Made by a program: the position numbers and the translations under genes. This document shows, piece by piece, positions 24,761 to 34,916 of a stretch of DNA of 64,000 nucleotides. Every line of letters begins with the position of its first letter. The first letter of the stretch is position 1. Source of the stretch: Siphonodentalium dalli (lineage: Eukaryota; Mollusca; Scaphopoda; Gadilida; Siphonodentaliidae); NCBI GenBank assembly GCA_032622095.1, contig CP136061.1, positions 1,302,001-1,366,000 on the forward strand, in the 5' to 3' direction. The notes beneath the pieces were generated by a model, which made no database searches, had not been told where the DNA came from, and saw nothing but the letters and a program-made list of their open reading frames with translations.

Positions 24761-25500
24761 TTATGTTCTTTGCGGGACTGTTGAGTTGTCCGCTGCTGTT
24801 CTATTTTGAATTTCGCATGCGTCCATCTCGTTTAGAGTCTTCCACTGAATAATTGTCCGTGGGAAGAATGAATTTGAGTATTCAGCAGAGTTTGTCACCA
24901 GTCACGGCAGTGGCTCTTACCGGTAGGACAGTGAATTATTACATTCCTGTTTTGAGACTATATTTGTGCCACTGAAATCTGCAAATTTCTTGGCTCGGAT
25001 TTTTCTGCCCACCTTTTTTGGTTTAATTAAGCACTGAGTGTTTACAGCCGACACCTGCCCCTTGTCCATCTTGTGAAAGAGCTCCAGCCTCTGGTCTTTC
25101 CTTCTTTCTTCGAGTGGTCTTATCTCGCAGTCATTCATCAGTTTGGCCATGTCCTTCGATTGGTAATTGCCGGTCATGAGCTGTACAGCTCCTCTCTGTA
25201 TTTTCTCCAGGGCGTCGATGTTCTGCTGCTGGTGAGGATCCCACATGACGGCTGCGTATTACAGCGACGATCTTACGAGTGTCTCATACGCTACGCATTT
25301 ACTCTTGAATGGTGCCTTCCTAAGGTTTATTCTGATGAATCCGAGCGTGCTGTTAGCCTTCTTCGTGATCTTGTCTATGTGTGGCAACCATTTCATATCG
25401 TTTGAGAGCATGACTCCAAGGTATGGTGATTGAGTGACGCTTTGCGTGATCTGGTTTCTGAGCGGGTACATGTAGGTCAGTTGGGAACAGTGATAATCAC
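24761..25500 (-). pseudogene. Non-LTR retrotransposon reverse transcriptase, C-terminal remnant
   Basis: Reading leftwards from 25500, one frame gives QLTYMYPLRNQ, then SPYLGVMLSNDMKWLPHIDK, ANSTLGFIRINLRKAP and AYETLVRSSL. An in-frame TAA (25256-25258) stands where family members have Glu, and the frame then continues YAAVMWDPHQQQNIDALEK to 24917. After a frameshift it continues with NSFFPRTIIQWKTLNEMD and a stop at 24761. This is the classic region after the reverse transcriptase catalytic domain (the YLGV...HI...K.....LGF motif and the WDP...LE..Q block) of Jockey/CR1-like elements, as I recall the family. The catalytic core, endonuclease and ORF1 are absent, so the copy is dead and 5'-truncated. 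It lies antisense in the host intron. Confidence 0.85.
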
Positions 25501-25733
25501 AGTAATACTGACAGTGAATGAGTTACAGATACTGACAGTGATACATCAAGTGATCAACATCATACAGTCCTCAAATTCGGTTGCTTAATTCAGATCTTCT
25601 GGGTCAATAATAATGACAATATTAAAAACAAGCTCTCAATTGGATCTTCGGTATCTGCTACAGGTACAGGATATAGTCCACAGTCCGTTTATCCCATGTT
25701 GACGTCACGGAATTTGCAGTTTGGTGACTCCAA

Positions 25734-27262
25734 CAAGATTGGTGGCGCTCCTAGCGTTAATTTGAGATTGGTGGCGACCCTAGCGTTCATTGGTTTAAGA
25801 ATTGATCATTGGTTTGTAAACGGAAGTTATTAATTCGAGAAATGATCATTGGTTTGTAAACGGATGTTAAAGGTACTCAATCCGATCAGAGTGTCCCCAT
25901 CTCAACAGATTCCAACAACAACAATCCGTTCAGAGGGTCCTATATTACTATTTCTTTGGCTTTGTGGTTAAAAAATATTTGATTCGAGTCGAGGAACCCA
26001 TCAAACAAAGCTCAGAGTTATTAGATATTGATTTTTTTTAATTTGTTATTTTCTCGAGATGAGTACTAATACTTCGTAATCTGCTCGAGATGTGTACACC
26101 AAAACACTATTCAAACATACAAGGATGGATTACTCTAAAATCAAGTGGTAATAATAACGCAATTTTGACTGTGTTCTGGGACAGAAAGAATAGAAATAAC
26201 GAAACTTCAAATATCGATATCTGATCACCCTGAGCGTTGATTGGTAGGTTCCTCGACTCGAATCAATTATTTTTTACCCCCAAAGCCAAAGAAATAGTAA
26301 TATAGGACCCTCTGATCGGATTGAGTACCTTTAATAATCTTCAATTATTATTCATTGGTTTGACCGGAAATAGTAGATTTGTCTCTTATTGAATCCAGGA
26401 ACGGCTATTGGTTTTGAAATAGATTCTATTGATTAAGAAAATATATCTATTAAAACGGAATTGTCTCTTATTGAATCCAAGAACGACTATTAGTTTGAAA
26501 ATGGAGACTATTGGTTTGAAATATCTTTATTGATTAAGAAAATATGGCCATTGAAACGGAATGTACGTTTATTGAATATGCGCGAATCTTACTAATTGTG
26601 TGTTATTAGATATTAGTTGAACAGTGAACGCTATTAAATTAAAATAGAACATTAATTTTGCATCGGTCAACATTGATTATGAATCTTTATCTATTAACAC
26701 GGAACTGTCTCTTATTGAATCAAAGAACGATTATTGGTTTGAAAATAGAGACTATTTGGTTTGAATCTATATCTATTGAAACGGAATTGTCTCTTATAGA
26801 ATCCAAGAACGACCATTGTTTTGAAAATGGAGACTATTTGGTTTGAATCTATATCTATTGAAACGGAATTGTCTCTTATAGAATCCAAGAACGACCATTG
26901 GTTTGAAAATGGAGACTATTTGGTTTGAATCTAAATCTATTGAAACGGAATTGTCTCTTATAGAATCAAAGAACGACCATTGGTTTAAAAATGGAGACTA
27001 TTGTTTTTACAAGCCACCATTAACTTTTATTTCATGTAATTTCCGACCGAATGGCTGCCCATAGTAATGGATGTTTTTTTTTTTATGTCCTAAAAAATAT
27101 AAGAAACATTTATTAAAAAAAATGATAAAAAATTGTTAGGCCAATGCATTCTCTTATATATGCGAGGCGACCTATGGTCGACTCGCATATATAAGAGAAT
27201 GCATTGGCACAGGGTAAAAAAAATCCCGACTTTCGACTGGATTTGATATGGCGGGTCACATA
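25734..27262. mobile_element. Long copy of the terminal-repeat element, with nested MITE and terminal hairpin
   Basis: The left end TTGGTGGCGCTCCTAGCGTT and the right end GACTGGATTTGATATGGCGG are the inverted counterparts of the ends at 17971 and 17634. The right end has a near-perfect hairpin, CCAATGCATTCTCTTATATA at about 27143 against TATATAAGAGAATGCATTGG at about 27190. The middle (about 26380-27010) is a tandem array of roughly 90-bp units with ACGGAATTGTCTCTTAT(T/A)GA and GAACGACCATTGGTTTGAAA. MITE copy 5 is inserted near the left end. No coding sequence. Confidence 0.75.
25866..26334. mobile_element. TTAA-type MITE, copy 5, nested
   Basis: TTAAAGGTACTCAATCCGAT at the left and ATCGGATTGAGTACCTTTAA at the right form a perfect 20-bp inverted pair including TTAA. 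The interior matches copies 1, 7 and 8. Confidence 0.9.
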
Positions 27263-27452
27263 TATTATAATTGGATAATATAGTTTTTACTCGATCGATT
27301 AGCTTTGAAACAATCGGTTCAGGCGTGTGTGCAATATGGCCGTCAGAAGTGAGGAGGTATTCGATTTTGTGATCTCCCTTGTTGCATTATGTGATATGTT
27401 TCGGGATGCTTTTTTTTAAAGTGGCGCGCTCGTTTTATATTTATATATTTGT

Positions 27453-27960
27453 GTCCCCCGACGTTCTGAAAGAAAAGGGGGACTATAGAAACGGGCTCCG
27501 TCCGTCCGTCCGTTCGTCCGTCCATCCGTCCACTCATCCGTCCGCCACACTTTAGAGTACCTTCATGGTGTAATCATCTCCTCCTACAGTTTTCATCCTA
27601 GAGATTTGAAACTTCAGAATATTGTTGCCCACATATTGAAAATGTGCAACATGTATAAAGATGACGGAAAAATTATTTTTTGACGGAATTATTAACCCTT
27701 TTCGACTTAGAAAATTTCAACATTTTTTATAATTTTCTGTATGAGGGTACCTTCATGGTGTAATCAACTCCTCCTACAGTTTTGATCGTAGATATTTGAA
27801 ACTTCAGAGTATTGTTACCCACATATTGGAAATGTTCAACATGTATAGATGACTGAAAAAATATTTTTTACGGAGTTATTAACCCCTTTAGACTTAAAAC
27901 ATTAAAAAAAAACAATTCTTTAACAAAGCGGCATCGACTTGCCACGTTGTCGGGATACAC
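27453..27960. mobile_element. CCGT-rich GTCCCCCGAC element, copy 1
   Basis: Left end GTCCCCCGACGTTCTG, then AGGGGGACTATAGAAACG and a CCGTCCGTCCGTTCGTCC run, then two tandem units of GTACCTTCATGGTGTAATCA, CTCCTCCTACAGTTTT and ATTTGAAACTTCAGA. The right end is AACAAAGCGGCATCGACTTG followed by GTCGGGATACAC. It is the same family as 31945-32924. No coding capacity. Confidence 0.8.
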
Positions 27961-28245
27961 TGTTGTCAGCTGACCTTTTATTTAATATATATTTTACTTT
28001 TTTTAACGACACGCCCCTGTGACGATGTGGGTACCACGTAAAGCATTTTGTTACATGCCAGAAGGGTGGCAGCAATGGCTCAGCAGAGCTCGCCCTTACG
28101 CCATATCTTGTCTTTCATTTGTCTTTATCTTTATCTTTTGTCATCTGAGGGTGAGGTTGAAACTGATTCAGCCAGTACTTTTATAACTAAATGTGAGAAT
28201 CCAAGAATTAGTAAAGAAAGGGTTAATCAATATTCTTCGTTTCAG

Positions 28246-28327
28246 GAATTGAGGTAGATACCGTTGTAACCGTTACCCTACTGTCTACAGAATATGTCAC
28301 AGTTTCACCGAATGATCAGATTGGATG
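28246..28327 (+). CDS. Exon: beta-sandwich module, central part
   Basis: The exon follows TTCGTTTCAG and ends GGATG|GTAAGTAA, a consensus donor. It is 82 nt, entering in phase 1 (completing GGA, Gly, with the previous exon) and leaving in phase 2. It reads IEVDTVVTVTLLSTEYVTV and then SPNDQIG, and the split TG|G codon gives Trp with the next exon. The SPNDQIGW ending fits the second half of the domain begun at 17187: beta-strands, then a G/N-D-x-IGW turn. It lies about 10.9 kb downstream of its partner exon, and a MITE-like inverted element starts 30-40 bp after the donor. Confidence 0.75.
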
Positions 28328-28367
28328 GTAAGTAACCTAAATTTCAATAGCCCACACGAACATACAC

Positions 28368-28899
28368 TACCCATTATCATTAGTTTAGTAGCTATAAACT
28401 CGATGTATATATAGTCCAGCTGGATTGTCATTGTCATGGCAATAAGGGGGAGATCAAGTGTCCAATTTTGAATGGGGATTTCCATGCAAATCCCCGGAGC
28501 AAAAGTTATGTATGAAGCATGCAGTTGTTCGGGAAAAAAGCAGGCATATCATTGAACAGTCATAACATTTAACTGGCAGGTGCGCTAGGTAAATTATAAA
28601 ATTTTGCAATAAATACATTTATGAGAATTTGTTTCTGGAATTACATCACATTAACCTACATTTGAAGAATCAATTAAAAATTCAAAAATAAGTACACAAC
28701 ATTATAATGGATCAAGATCCAAGAGGACCCGCCAGACAAATACCCGTTGTTTCCAATACCACATCAAGTCATACTCAGAAGTATGTGCAACTATGTAAGT
28801 TTTGCTCCGCAGATTTGCATGGAAGTCCCTATTCAAAATTGGTCACTTGACCTCCCCCGTAAGTTCATGACCATGCAGCATATATATACGCGTCCGTTA
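28368..28899. mobile_element. Inverted-repeat element with 10-bp direct repeats
   Basis: It is flanked by GAACATACAC at 28358-28367 and 28900-28909, a plausible 10-bp target duplication. Inside are inverted arms: CAAGTGTCCAATTTTGAAT and TCCATGCAAATCCCCGGAGC pair with ATTCAAAATTGGTCACTTG and GCTCCGCAGATTTGCATGGA. Duplications of 8-10 bp are typical of hAT or Mutator-type elements. No transposase is present, so the superfamily is open. Confidence 0.65.
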
Positions 28900-29067
28900 G
28901 AACATACACAATGCTATATCACATTGTGCAAACTACAAACTGCCAAAGAAAGTTCATAGTGCTTAATATATATTCAAATTCTAGCGACAATTGTGATATA
29001 GGATTCAAAGACAATAATCCACAGTAACACCAATTAAACTTGATATGTCTTGTCATATTCTCCACAG

Positions 29068-29204
29068 GTATACATCTGGTCAAGACGTCATTGGTCTCGT
29101 CAACGGTATAGCGGGAGGCATGCAGACGACTGGCGGGGCGCCAAACTGGCCCACGGGCACCAACATGGCTGGCGCCCCTGCCATAGTCGTCACTCTTGAT
29201 GCCA
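29068..29204 (+). CDS. Exon: beta-sandwich module, C-terminal part
   Basis: The exon follows CTCCACAG and ends GATGCCA|GTAAGTATA. It is 137 nt, entering in phase 2 (TG|G, Trp) and leaving in phase 1. It reads YTSGQDVIGLVNGIAGGMQT, TGGAPNWPTGTNMAGAPAI, then VVTLDA. The Gly/Asn/Pro-rich middle suggests an exposed loop, and the hydrophobic end a final strand. It completes the module encoded from 11344 onward. The phase-1 exit is matched by the exon at 33991. Higher GC than the surrounding intron supports coding origin. Confidence 0.75.
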
Positions 29205-29444
29205 GTAAGTATATACGAGTAGATGGCCGCCAGAACAAACTCTCAATATTGAAAACCAATCTCTGTTAGGAAGCGGTGCCTATCTTACCGACAAACACCC
29301 CGGTCACAGTACCAACAATAAAAATCATAGTCAGAATTGGTAACGCCATCAAGATCATATTATTAGGCATATAAAATATATAGGTTTCATGAATGCGTTG
29401 TGATCCCGCAAAAAAATCTTCAACAGGGCCCAGCCGTTGTTCAC

Positions 29445-29565
29445 ACCTGAATATCGAAAGCAATTAACGCGGTCATAAATGTTACATACTACAATGACAT
29501 CCGCGAAGATACAACCGCGAATACAATCATCCTGCAAAAAAGTCTAACCGGTACATGCACCACCT
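29445..29565. repeat. Single-unit relative of the 30-bp array
   Basis: The phrases GGTCATAAATGTTACATACT, GACATCCGCGAAGATACA, ACCGCGAATACA and AAGTCTAACCGGTAC follow the same order as at 30710-30800 but contain only one AAGTCTAACCGGTAC unit. It is a paralogous copy of the sequence that carries the amplified array. Confidence 0.75.
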
Positions 29566-29689
29566 GTTATGTCAAATGCGACGAAAGGCGTAATAAACAT
29601 CTGAATCTGAATTCTGTAAAAATAACTAATCCTTCAAATTATCGCAACAACTGCGGCTTATCACTGACCCGTTTCCTCTCGCACTGGGC

Positions 29690-30291
29690 TAAGCTTATTT
29701 CTATGCCGACTAATAGATTACCTCTTATTGTGATAATGTTTTTAATAACTCAATGATTATTGGTTTTCGGTATACCCTTAATTGCCTCGGTATGAGTATT
29801 GTTTGGACCAACCAACAAGTTCTAAGCATGAAAAGCTTTAACCGCACAATTTCTGGCAAACTACGCGACATATGCATACAAGAATGGTGGACCACAATAT
29901 CGAAATCAAGCAAGTACGCAGTTTACCGGATTATAAAGCCAAACTTTGAAACAGAGAATTATCTAACTCTAGGTGATAACAGAGCACTTTAACTATATTA
30001 TGGCCTTCCGGACAAGAAACCACAAACTCCCTATAGAATACGGTACTTGAACAAATACGGATTAATCAGACCGAATTTGCACACTATGTAATCTTGAAAT
30101 CGGCGACGAATATCACATTGTACTGAAATGTATGGAACATAATGAACTTAGAATAAAATACACAAAACCCTACTACTACCAGAGACCTAACACTTACAAA
30201 CTAGCCGCTCTTTTCAACTCCCGAAATCAAAAGACAGTTAAAAATCTATCAGTGTTTATTAAGAAGCTCCTAGGAATATTCAGGTCCGCCT
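29690..30291 (+). pseudogene. Non-LTR retrotransposon ORF2, C-terminal relic
   Basis: The recognisable protein segments occur in shifting frames. One (29850-29990) reads ISGKLRDICIQEWWTT, SKYAVYRIIKPNFETENYL. Then in another frame AFRTRNHKLPIEYGT, and then ICTLCNLEIGDEYHIVLKC and ELRIKYTKPYYYQRPNTYKL, ending FIKKLLGIFRSA with a stop at 30291. The C-x2-C...DEYH...C pattern is the terminal zinc-binding motif typical of the C-terminus of many non-LTR ORF2 proteins. The upstream RT is missing. At least two frameshifts and several stops show it is dead. A 3' tail of the form AATAAACTAATTGAACTG ends near 30480. Confidence 0.8.
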
Positions 30292-30780
30292 GAGGCTTAT
30301 TACCACACCGCCTGACATACTGAAACAACCGAATACCATCCAACCTTTCTATCTTCTATTATTATTATGCCATATATAATATATACATGTATACCTGTAC
30401 TGAAATATATTGTATATTATATCCACACATCTCTGTAATGTCTCAACTTGACGATCAGAATAAACTAATTGAACTGATTGAAGGTTGCTCATTCACCACA
30501 TCAGAAAGCCTCTGAGCGCTGACCAAAATATACTAATCGGATTAAATACACCCCGATACTTCGCAATACGACCTTTAGTCTACTTCCAAACTGGGACATA
30601 CTTTATCAGCAATGCATGTCATGCATGTTAGCTGTTATATTATGAATTGCGTTCCGCAATAAAATATGCAATAGTGATCTACCAAACCTAATATCGAAAG
30701 CAATGAACTAGGTCATAAAAGTTACGTACTGCGACAATGAGACATCCGTGAAGATACATCCGCGAATACATACATCCCAT

Positions 30781-31146
30781 ATAAAGTCTAACCGGGACGA
30801 ACATAGAGATTTAAAGTCTAACCGGTACGCACATAGATATTTAAAGTCTAACCGGTACGCACATAGATATTTAAAGTCTAACCGGTACGCACATAGATAT
30901 TTAAAGTCTAACCGGTACGCACATAGATATTTAAAGTCTAACCGGTACGCACATAGATATTTAAAGTCTAACCGGTACGCACATAGATATTTAAAGTCTA
31001 ACCGGTACGCACATAGATATTTAAAGTCTAACCGGTACGCACATAGATATTTAAAGTCTAACCGGTACGCACATAGATATTTAAAGTCTAACCGGTACGC
31101 ACATAGATATTTAAAGTCTAACCGGTACGCACATAGAGATTTAAAG
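30781..31146. repeat. Exact 30-bp tandem array, 12 units
   Basis: The unit TTAAAGTCTAACCGGTACGC plus ACATAGATAT repeats without change across most of the array. Only the first unit (GGGACGAACATAGAGAT) and the last (AGAGAT) differ. The 30-bp period yields an open plus-strand frame (30748-31209) coding a 10-residue repeat ending in NRYAHR. With no start context, domain or splice sites I treat that frame as a by-product. Confidence 0.95.
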
Positions 31147-31900
31147 TTACCCCATAGCTCCTATGACATCGACATATCACCCTCGCAGTATAGACCCCAG
31201 AGGTTGTAATTAAATTGTCGTCTGTTATTAAATTAATATAATAATATCACCGATTTAATGCGCGAAACATGAAACTTGTATCGTTATCTTATAAAACAAT
31301 CGAATGCACTGTTAACGCGGTGCATCATAAACTGTTGTCGCTATGAAAAGTGTCATTTAGATGTCAATGTAATGGGAGATACAATACTATGGAACCAATG
31401 TCAATATTTAGATCCAATATGACTCTATTTCCCCCGATGATATATTGAAGTAGCATAATAATATTATCAATATATATATGAAAGAGTATGAACTGTCTGC
31501 CATGTGCGGCATTGTGCGCGAAGCGCACACGGGGGGTCAAAGGCCCCTAACGCACGCTCTAAATAGATGTGTTTTCACTGTGGCCCGCGAACAGAATCCA
31601 ATAAAAAATCACTCAACATTATGATACTAATGAATCCTCCTTTCATAGAGCCAAGTCAATTAGCTATTTGGTGATTGGACTGTTGAGTGGAATTACTAAT
31701 TATTCTGGCAGTTATTTGCACCTAAAGGGACAAACAAAACAATAATATTTTCAACCTCTCAAATGTATTAGAATCCATGGTGTTTGTCGTCTCTTAATAA
31801 TTGCTCAGATTGTACATGCAATGATATGTGAAATACAATATTTTTTGAAAATCTTGCTATTTTTGGGTGGATGTATGTAAAACGTGAGTCCCCCCATTTC

Positions 31901-33403
31901 AAAGGCCCACTTAATTTTCGAGTCCCCGAATAATACGAATAATTGTCCCCCGACGTTTCCGTCGGAGGACTATAGAAATGACCCTCGTCCGTCCGTCCGT
32001 CCGTCCGTCCGTGCGTCCGTCCGTGCGTCCGAGATTGGGTACCTTCATGGTGTAATCAACTCCTCCTACAGTTTTAAACGTAGAGATTTGAAACTCTGGG
32101 ATGTTGTTCCTAACATGTTGGTGATTTGCAACATCTATTTAGCTAATCAAAAATATAATGTTTTCCATATTTTTGGGGAGGTTTTCGACTTAGAAAATTT
32201 GGAACATTTTTGCCTTTTGGATGAGATTGGGTACCTTCATGGTGTTATCAACTCCTCCTACAATTTTAAATGTAGAGATTTGAAACTCTGGGATATTGTT
32301 CCTAACATGTTGGTGATTTGCAACATCTATATAGCTAATAAAAAATATAATTTTTTCCATATTTTTGGGGGGTTTTTGACTTAGAAATTTGGAACATTTT
32401 TGCCTTTTGGATGAGATTGGGTACCTTCATGGTGTAATCAACTCCTCCTACAGTTTTAAATGTAGAGATTTGAAACTCTGGGATATTGTTCCTAACATGT
32501 TGGTGATATGCAATATCTATATAGCTAATAAAACATATCATTTTTTCCATATTTTCGGCGGGTTTTTGACTTTGAAAATTTGGAACATTTTTGCCTTTTG
32601 GATGAGATTGGGTACCTTCAAGGTGTTATCAACTCCTCCTACAGTTTTAAATGTAGAGATTTTAAACTCTGGGATATTGTTCCTAACATGTTGATGATTT
32701 GCAACATATATATAGCTAATAAAAAATATCATTTTTTCCATATTTTTGGGGGGTTTTCGACTTTTGGATGAGATTGGGTGCCTTCATGGTGTAATCAACT
32801 CCTCCTACAGTTTTAAATGTAGAGATTTGAAACTCTGGTTTAATTTCTTTAACAAAGCGGCCATCGATATTTTTTTAAATTTCTTTAACAAAGCGGCCAT
32901 CGACTTGCCACGGTGTCGGGGGACACTGTGGTCGGCCGACCTTTTATATGTTTTATATTGCCTTGATATACGGTTTTAATTACAATCTATGCAATAAAAT
33001 ATGATTAAAATACTATAATTAATCACCATTTGAAACGTCTGGTCTCAGAAGGTGACCACAGAGTAATAGAAAATAGCTGAAATCATAAAATCATTTCCCC
33101 CGTTATGGCTCCCAGAATGCAATAAAATATAAGCTATAGTTTTATTTTCAATGGAAGAGGAATAACTGTATATCTAAATATATAGAGTTATTCCCCATTC
33201 CATTGAAAATAATAGCCTTTGTGCAGAAACTTGAGCATATAACTGACGTCGGTAACTCAACAAAAGCAACATGTTCACAGTTTATTGCACCGAATAAGTT
33301 TAAAATACAATATTTTGGAGCTTCCTCTTTCAAATGTTATATACTACGGCATATATATTTTATATATGTGATATGGGGGGTTCGAAAATTAAGTGGGCCT
33401 TTA
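31901..33403. mobile_element. Terminal-repeat element (AAAGGCCCACTTAATTTTCG) with nested insert
   Basis: AAAGGCCCACTTAATTTTCG (31901-31920) and its exact reverse complement (33384-33403) bound about 1.5 kb. The CCGT-rich element at 31945-32924 lies inside. A lone copy of the same end lies near 13598-13620. The right part contains a hairpin, TTATTTTCAATGGAA against TTCCATTGAAAATAA, at about 33140-33210. Confidence 0.65.
31945..32924. mobile_element. CCGT-rich GTCCCCCGAC element, copy 2, with about 190-bp tandem units
   Basis: Termini are GTCCCCCGACGTTTCCG and, inverted, CGGTGTCGGGGGAC. After a CCGTCCGTCCGTCC run come four full units and one partial unit of about 190 bp, starting near 32034, 32224, 32414, 32605 and 32771. 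Each begins GAGATTGGGTACCTTCATGG and contains CTCCTCCTACAGTTTTAAA and GAAACTCTGGGATATTGTTC. Overlapping frames on both strands (31884-32384, 32389-32694 and others) are by-products of the repeat. The right end, AACAAAGCGGCCATCGACTT, is itself duplicated. Confidence 0.85.
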
Positions 33404-33522
33404 AGAGGAAATACGTTAGAAGCTTTATTAATCTAAACGTCACAATCACCACTGTATGAGTATTAATTTGTGGAATGATCTTGGCAACATTTCTTAATGT
33501 GCTAAACAATATACGTGTATAA

Positions 33523-33978
33523 TTAAAGGTAATCAATCCGATTCGATGGTCCCCATATAATAAGATTCCAATAAAAACAACAACAACAACAACATTTTTT
33601 AAATGACGCTTCAGTTATCAGAATCGATAAATGCCCAAAAATAATGCTAACCACTGTCAACTATATTATAAAATTGCCCGAAACGTGTTCTTTATCAACA
33701 TGTTGTTCGACGAAATTTGGCCTTATTATCAACAGAAAGCTCTTGATTTTAGTGTTATCCATCTTCATCCGCAAATTGGTCAGAGACCGTCGGCTCGACG
33801 ACTTTTTACTGGGTCACTAAGACTCGATGGTGAAAAAAAAAAATTTAAAACAAATCAATTTCTAATAACTCTGAGCTTTAATAGGTGGGGTTCCTCGACT
33901 CGAACCAAATATTTTACCCCCCCCCCGAAACCAAATAAATAGTGATTGAGGGGCGCTTAATCGAATATGCATCTTTAA
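33523..33978. mobile_element. TTAA-type MITE, copy 6, abutting a splice acceptor
   Basis: Left end TTAAAGGTAATCAATCCGAT, right end CGAATATGCATCTTTAA. The acceptor of the next exon (TTGTGTTCCAG|AC) begins 12 bp after this end, so the branch point and part of the pyrimidine tract must lie in element sequence if the splice site is used. Confidence 0.85.
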
Positions 33979-33990
33979 TTTGTGTTCCAG

Positions 33991-34170
33991 ACGCAGCCCC
34001 GACGTTTGACAATATACCAAAATCGAATTCATTTGCGGGCTCGGCGGTGAGCGCCACGACGGTTTGCGAGACATTGACGTACTCGGATACGGACGACGTT
34101 ACAGCTGATCTCACTGTTACCATGCTGGCGACGGCCGACGCAGCTTTGTTCGATTTCTCAGCTCCACCGG
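33991..34170 (+). CDS. Exon: cadherin/HYR-like module, N-terminal part
   Basis: The exon follows TTTGTGTTCCAG and ends CACCGG|GTAAGTTG. It is 180 nt, phase 1 to phase 1. After a split Asn codon it reads AAPTFDNIPKSNSFAGSAVS, TTVCETLTYSDTDDVTADLT and TVTMLATADAALFDFSAPP. The APTF start, the YSDTDD acidic motif and the ALFDF strand resemble the opening of cadherin-like or HYR extracellular repeats (APxF..., DxDxxxN...). Calcium binding is possible from the acidic motif but unproven. It is GC-richer than its surroundings. It continues into the exon at 34649. Confidence 0.8.
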
Positions 34171-34648
34171 GTAAGTTGAGCTCAACTGCGTGGTCACACT
34201 GGGGGACGTGGAGACAGGGAGGGGTTTTTCTTGTTGCCCAACCACCCACCTTTGTTGAGACCTCTCCGTGTTCCTATCTATAGGCCTACCAGTAATGGGT
34301 ACATATTATCCACCGCAAAATATGGACATTTAACTTGCTCATCTGCTGAATTTATTTATTTTGAAGATTAAGGCATAACAGAAACATTTTACTTGGAATC
34401 TATCAGAAATTCATAGTCTTATTTTAAAATATGTGCACTCCTATATATAATTGGTTGAGCGCTCATGCAAATTATAAAAATCAAGACCATAACAATTTGA
34501 TTGTGTATTATAGCCTACACTGGTTCGTGTTTAAATAAAAATAAAACACTTTGCCAAATAGTATCCTATCTCACTTCTTTCTACTTGGATAACATGATTT
34601 TTAAAGTGAGATTATCATAAACATACACTGATGTACAACTTTTTTCAG

Positions 34649-34761
34649 CCGTGAAATTTGCTGGTACTACTGCTTCCGGCACATACGACATAACCTTCGA
34701 GGTTCGGGATCCATGTGGAAATACAGACAGACAGATCCTGACGTGTGTCGTCACGAATGAC
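34649..34761 (+). CDS. Exon: cadherin/HYR-like module, C-terminal part
   Basis: The exon follows CTTTTTTCAG and ends AATGAC|GTAAGTCA, a strong donor. It is 113 nt, phase 1 in and phase 0 out. It reads VKFAGTTASGTYDITFEVRD and PCGNTDRQILTCVVTND. The GTYDITFEVRDPCGN pattern matches the end of HYR/cadherin-like repeats (G-x-Y-x-I-x-V-x-D-x-x-G-N-x). The exit in phase 0 rather than 1 means the next exon differs in phase from the preceding ones. I could not find that exon before the transposon-rich region, so the 3' end of the gene is unresolved. Confidence 0.8.
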
Positions 34762-34916
34762 GTAAGTCAATATTATATTATTAATTGGTTGTTTCCATAT
34801 TGGCCGAGTTATGAGACCGATGTCTGTGGTTGGCGTAGATCGTCATAGACTGAGGTAATACTATATTTTCGTACCCGGGTACGAATTGTAAACTGAAGAA
34901 ATGACCAGTAAGTAAC

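Larger units (their letters stand above)
17361..28245 (+). other. Large intron (about 10.9 kb) filled with mobile elements
   Basis: This intron joins the phase-1 exons at 17187 and 28246. It contains at least three TTAA-type MITEs, a 2.8-kb inverted-repeat element, two copies of another terminal-repeat element, a CCGT-rich element and a decayed reverse transcriptase on the opposite strand. The intron boundary assignment is inferred from splice-site phase and frame continuity only. Confidence 0.65.
29205..33990 (+). other. Intron (about 4.8 kb) with retroelement relic and repeats
   Basis: It connects the exons at 29068 and 33991 in phase 1. Contents are a reverse transcriptase relic (29690-30291), an exact 30-bp tandem array, nested CCGT-rich elements and MITE copy 6 directly before the acceptor. 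In the stretch 31210-31890 I saw nothing beyond ordinary AT-rich intron. Confidence 0.6.

Noticed and set aside
30781..31146. CRISPR array
   Set aside because: The 30-bp units are directly adjacent with no spacers, and the genome is eukaryotic.
30748..31209. 153-residue plus-strand frame with 10-residue repeats
   Set aside because: It results from an exact 30-bp tandem array. A single-unit relative at 29445 has no such frame.
31884..32979. Several overlapping frames with LHGVINSSYSFKCRDLKLW
   Set aside because: They follow 190-bp tandem units of a non-coding element and appear on both strands.
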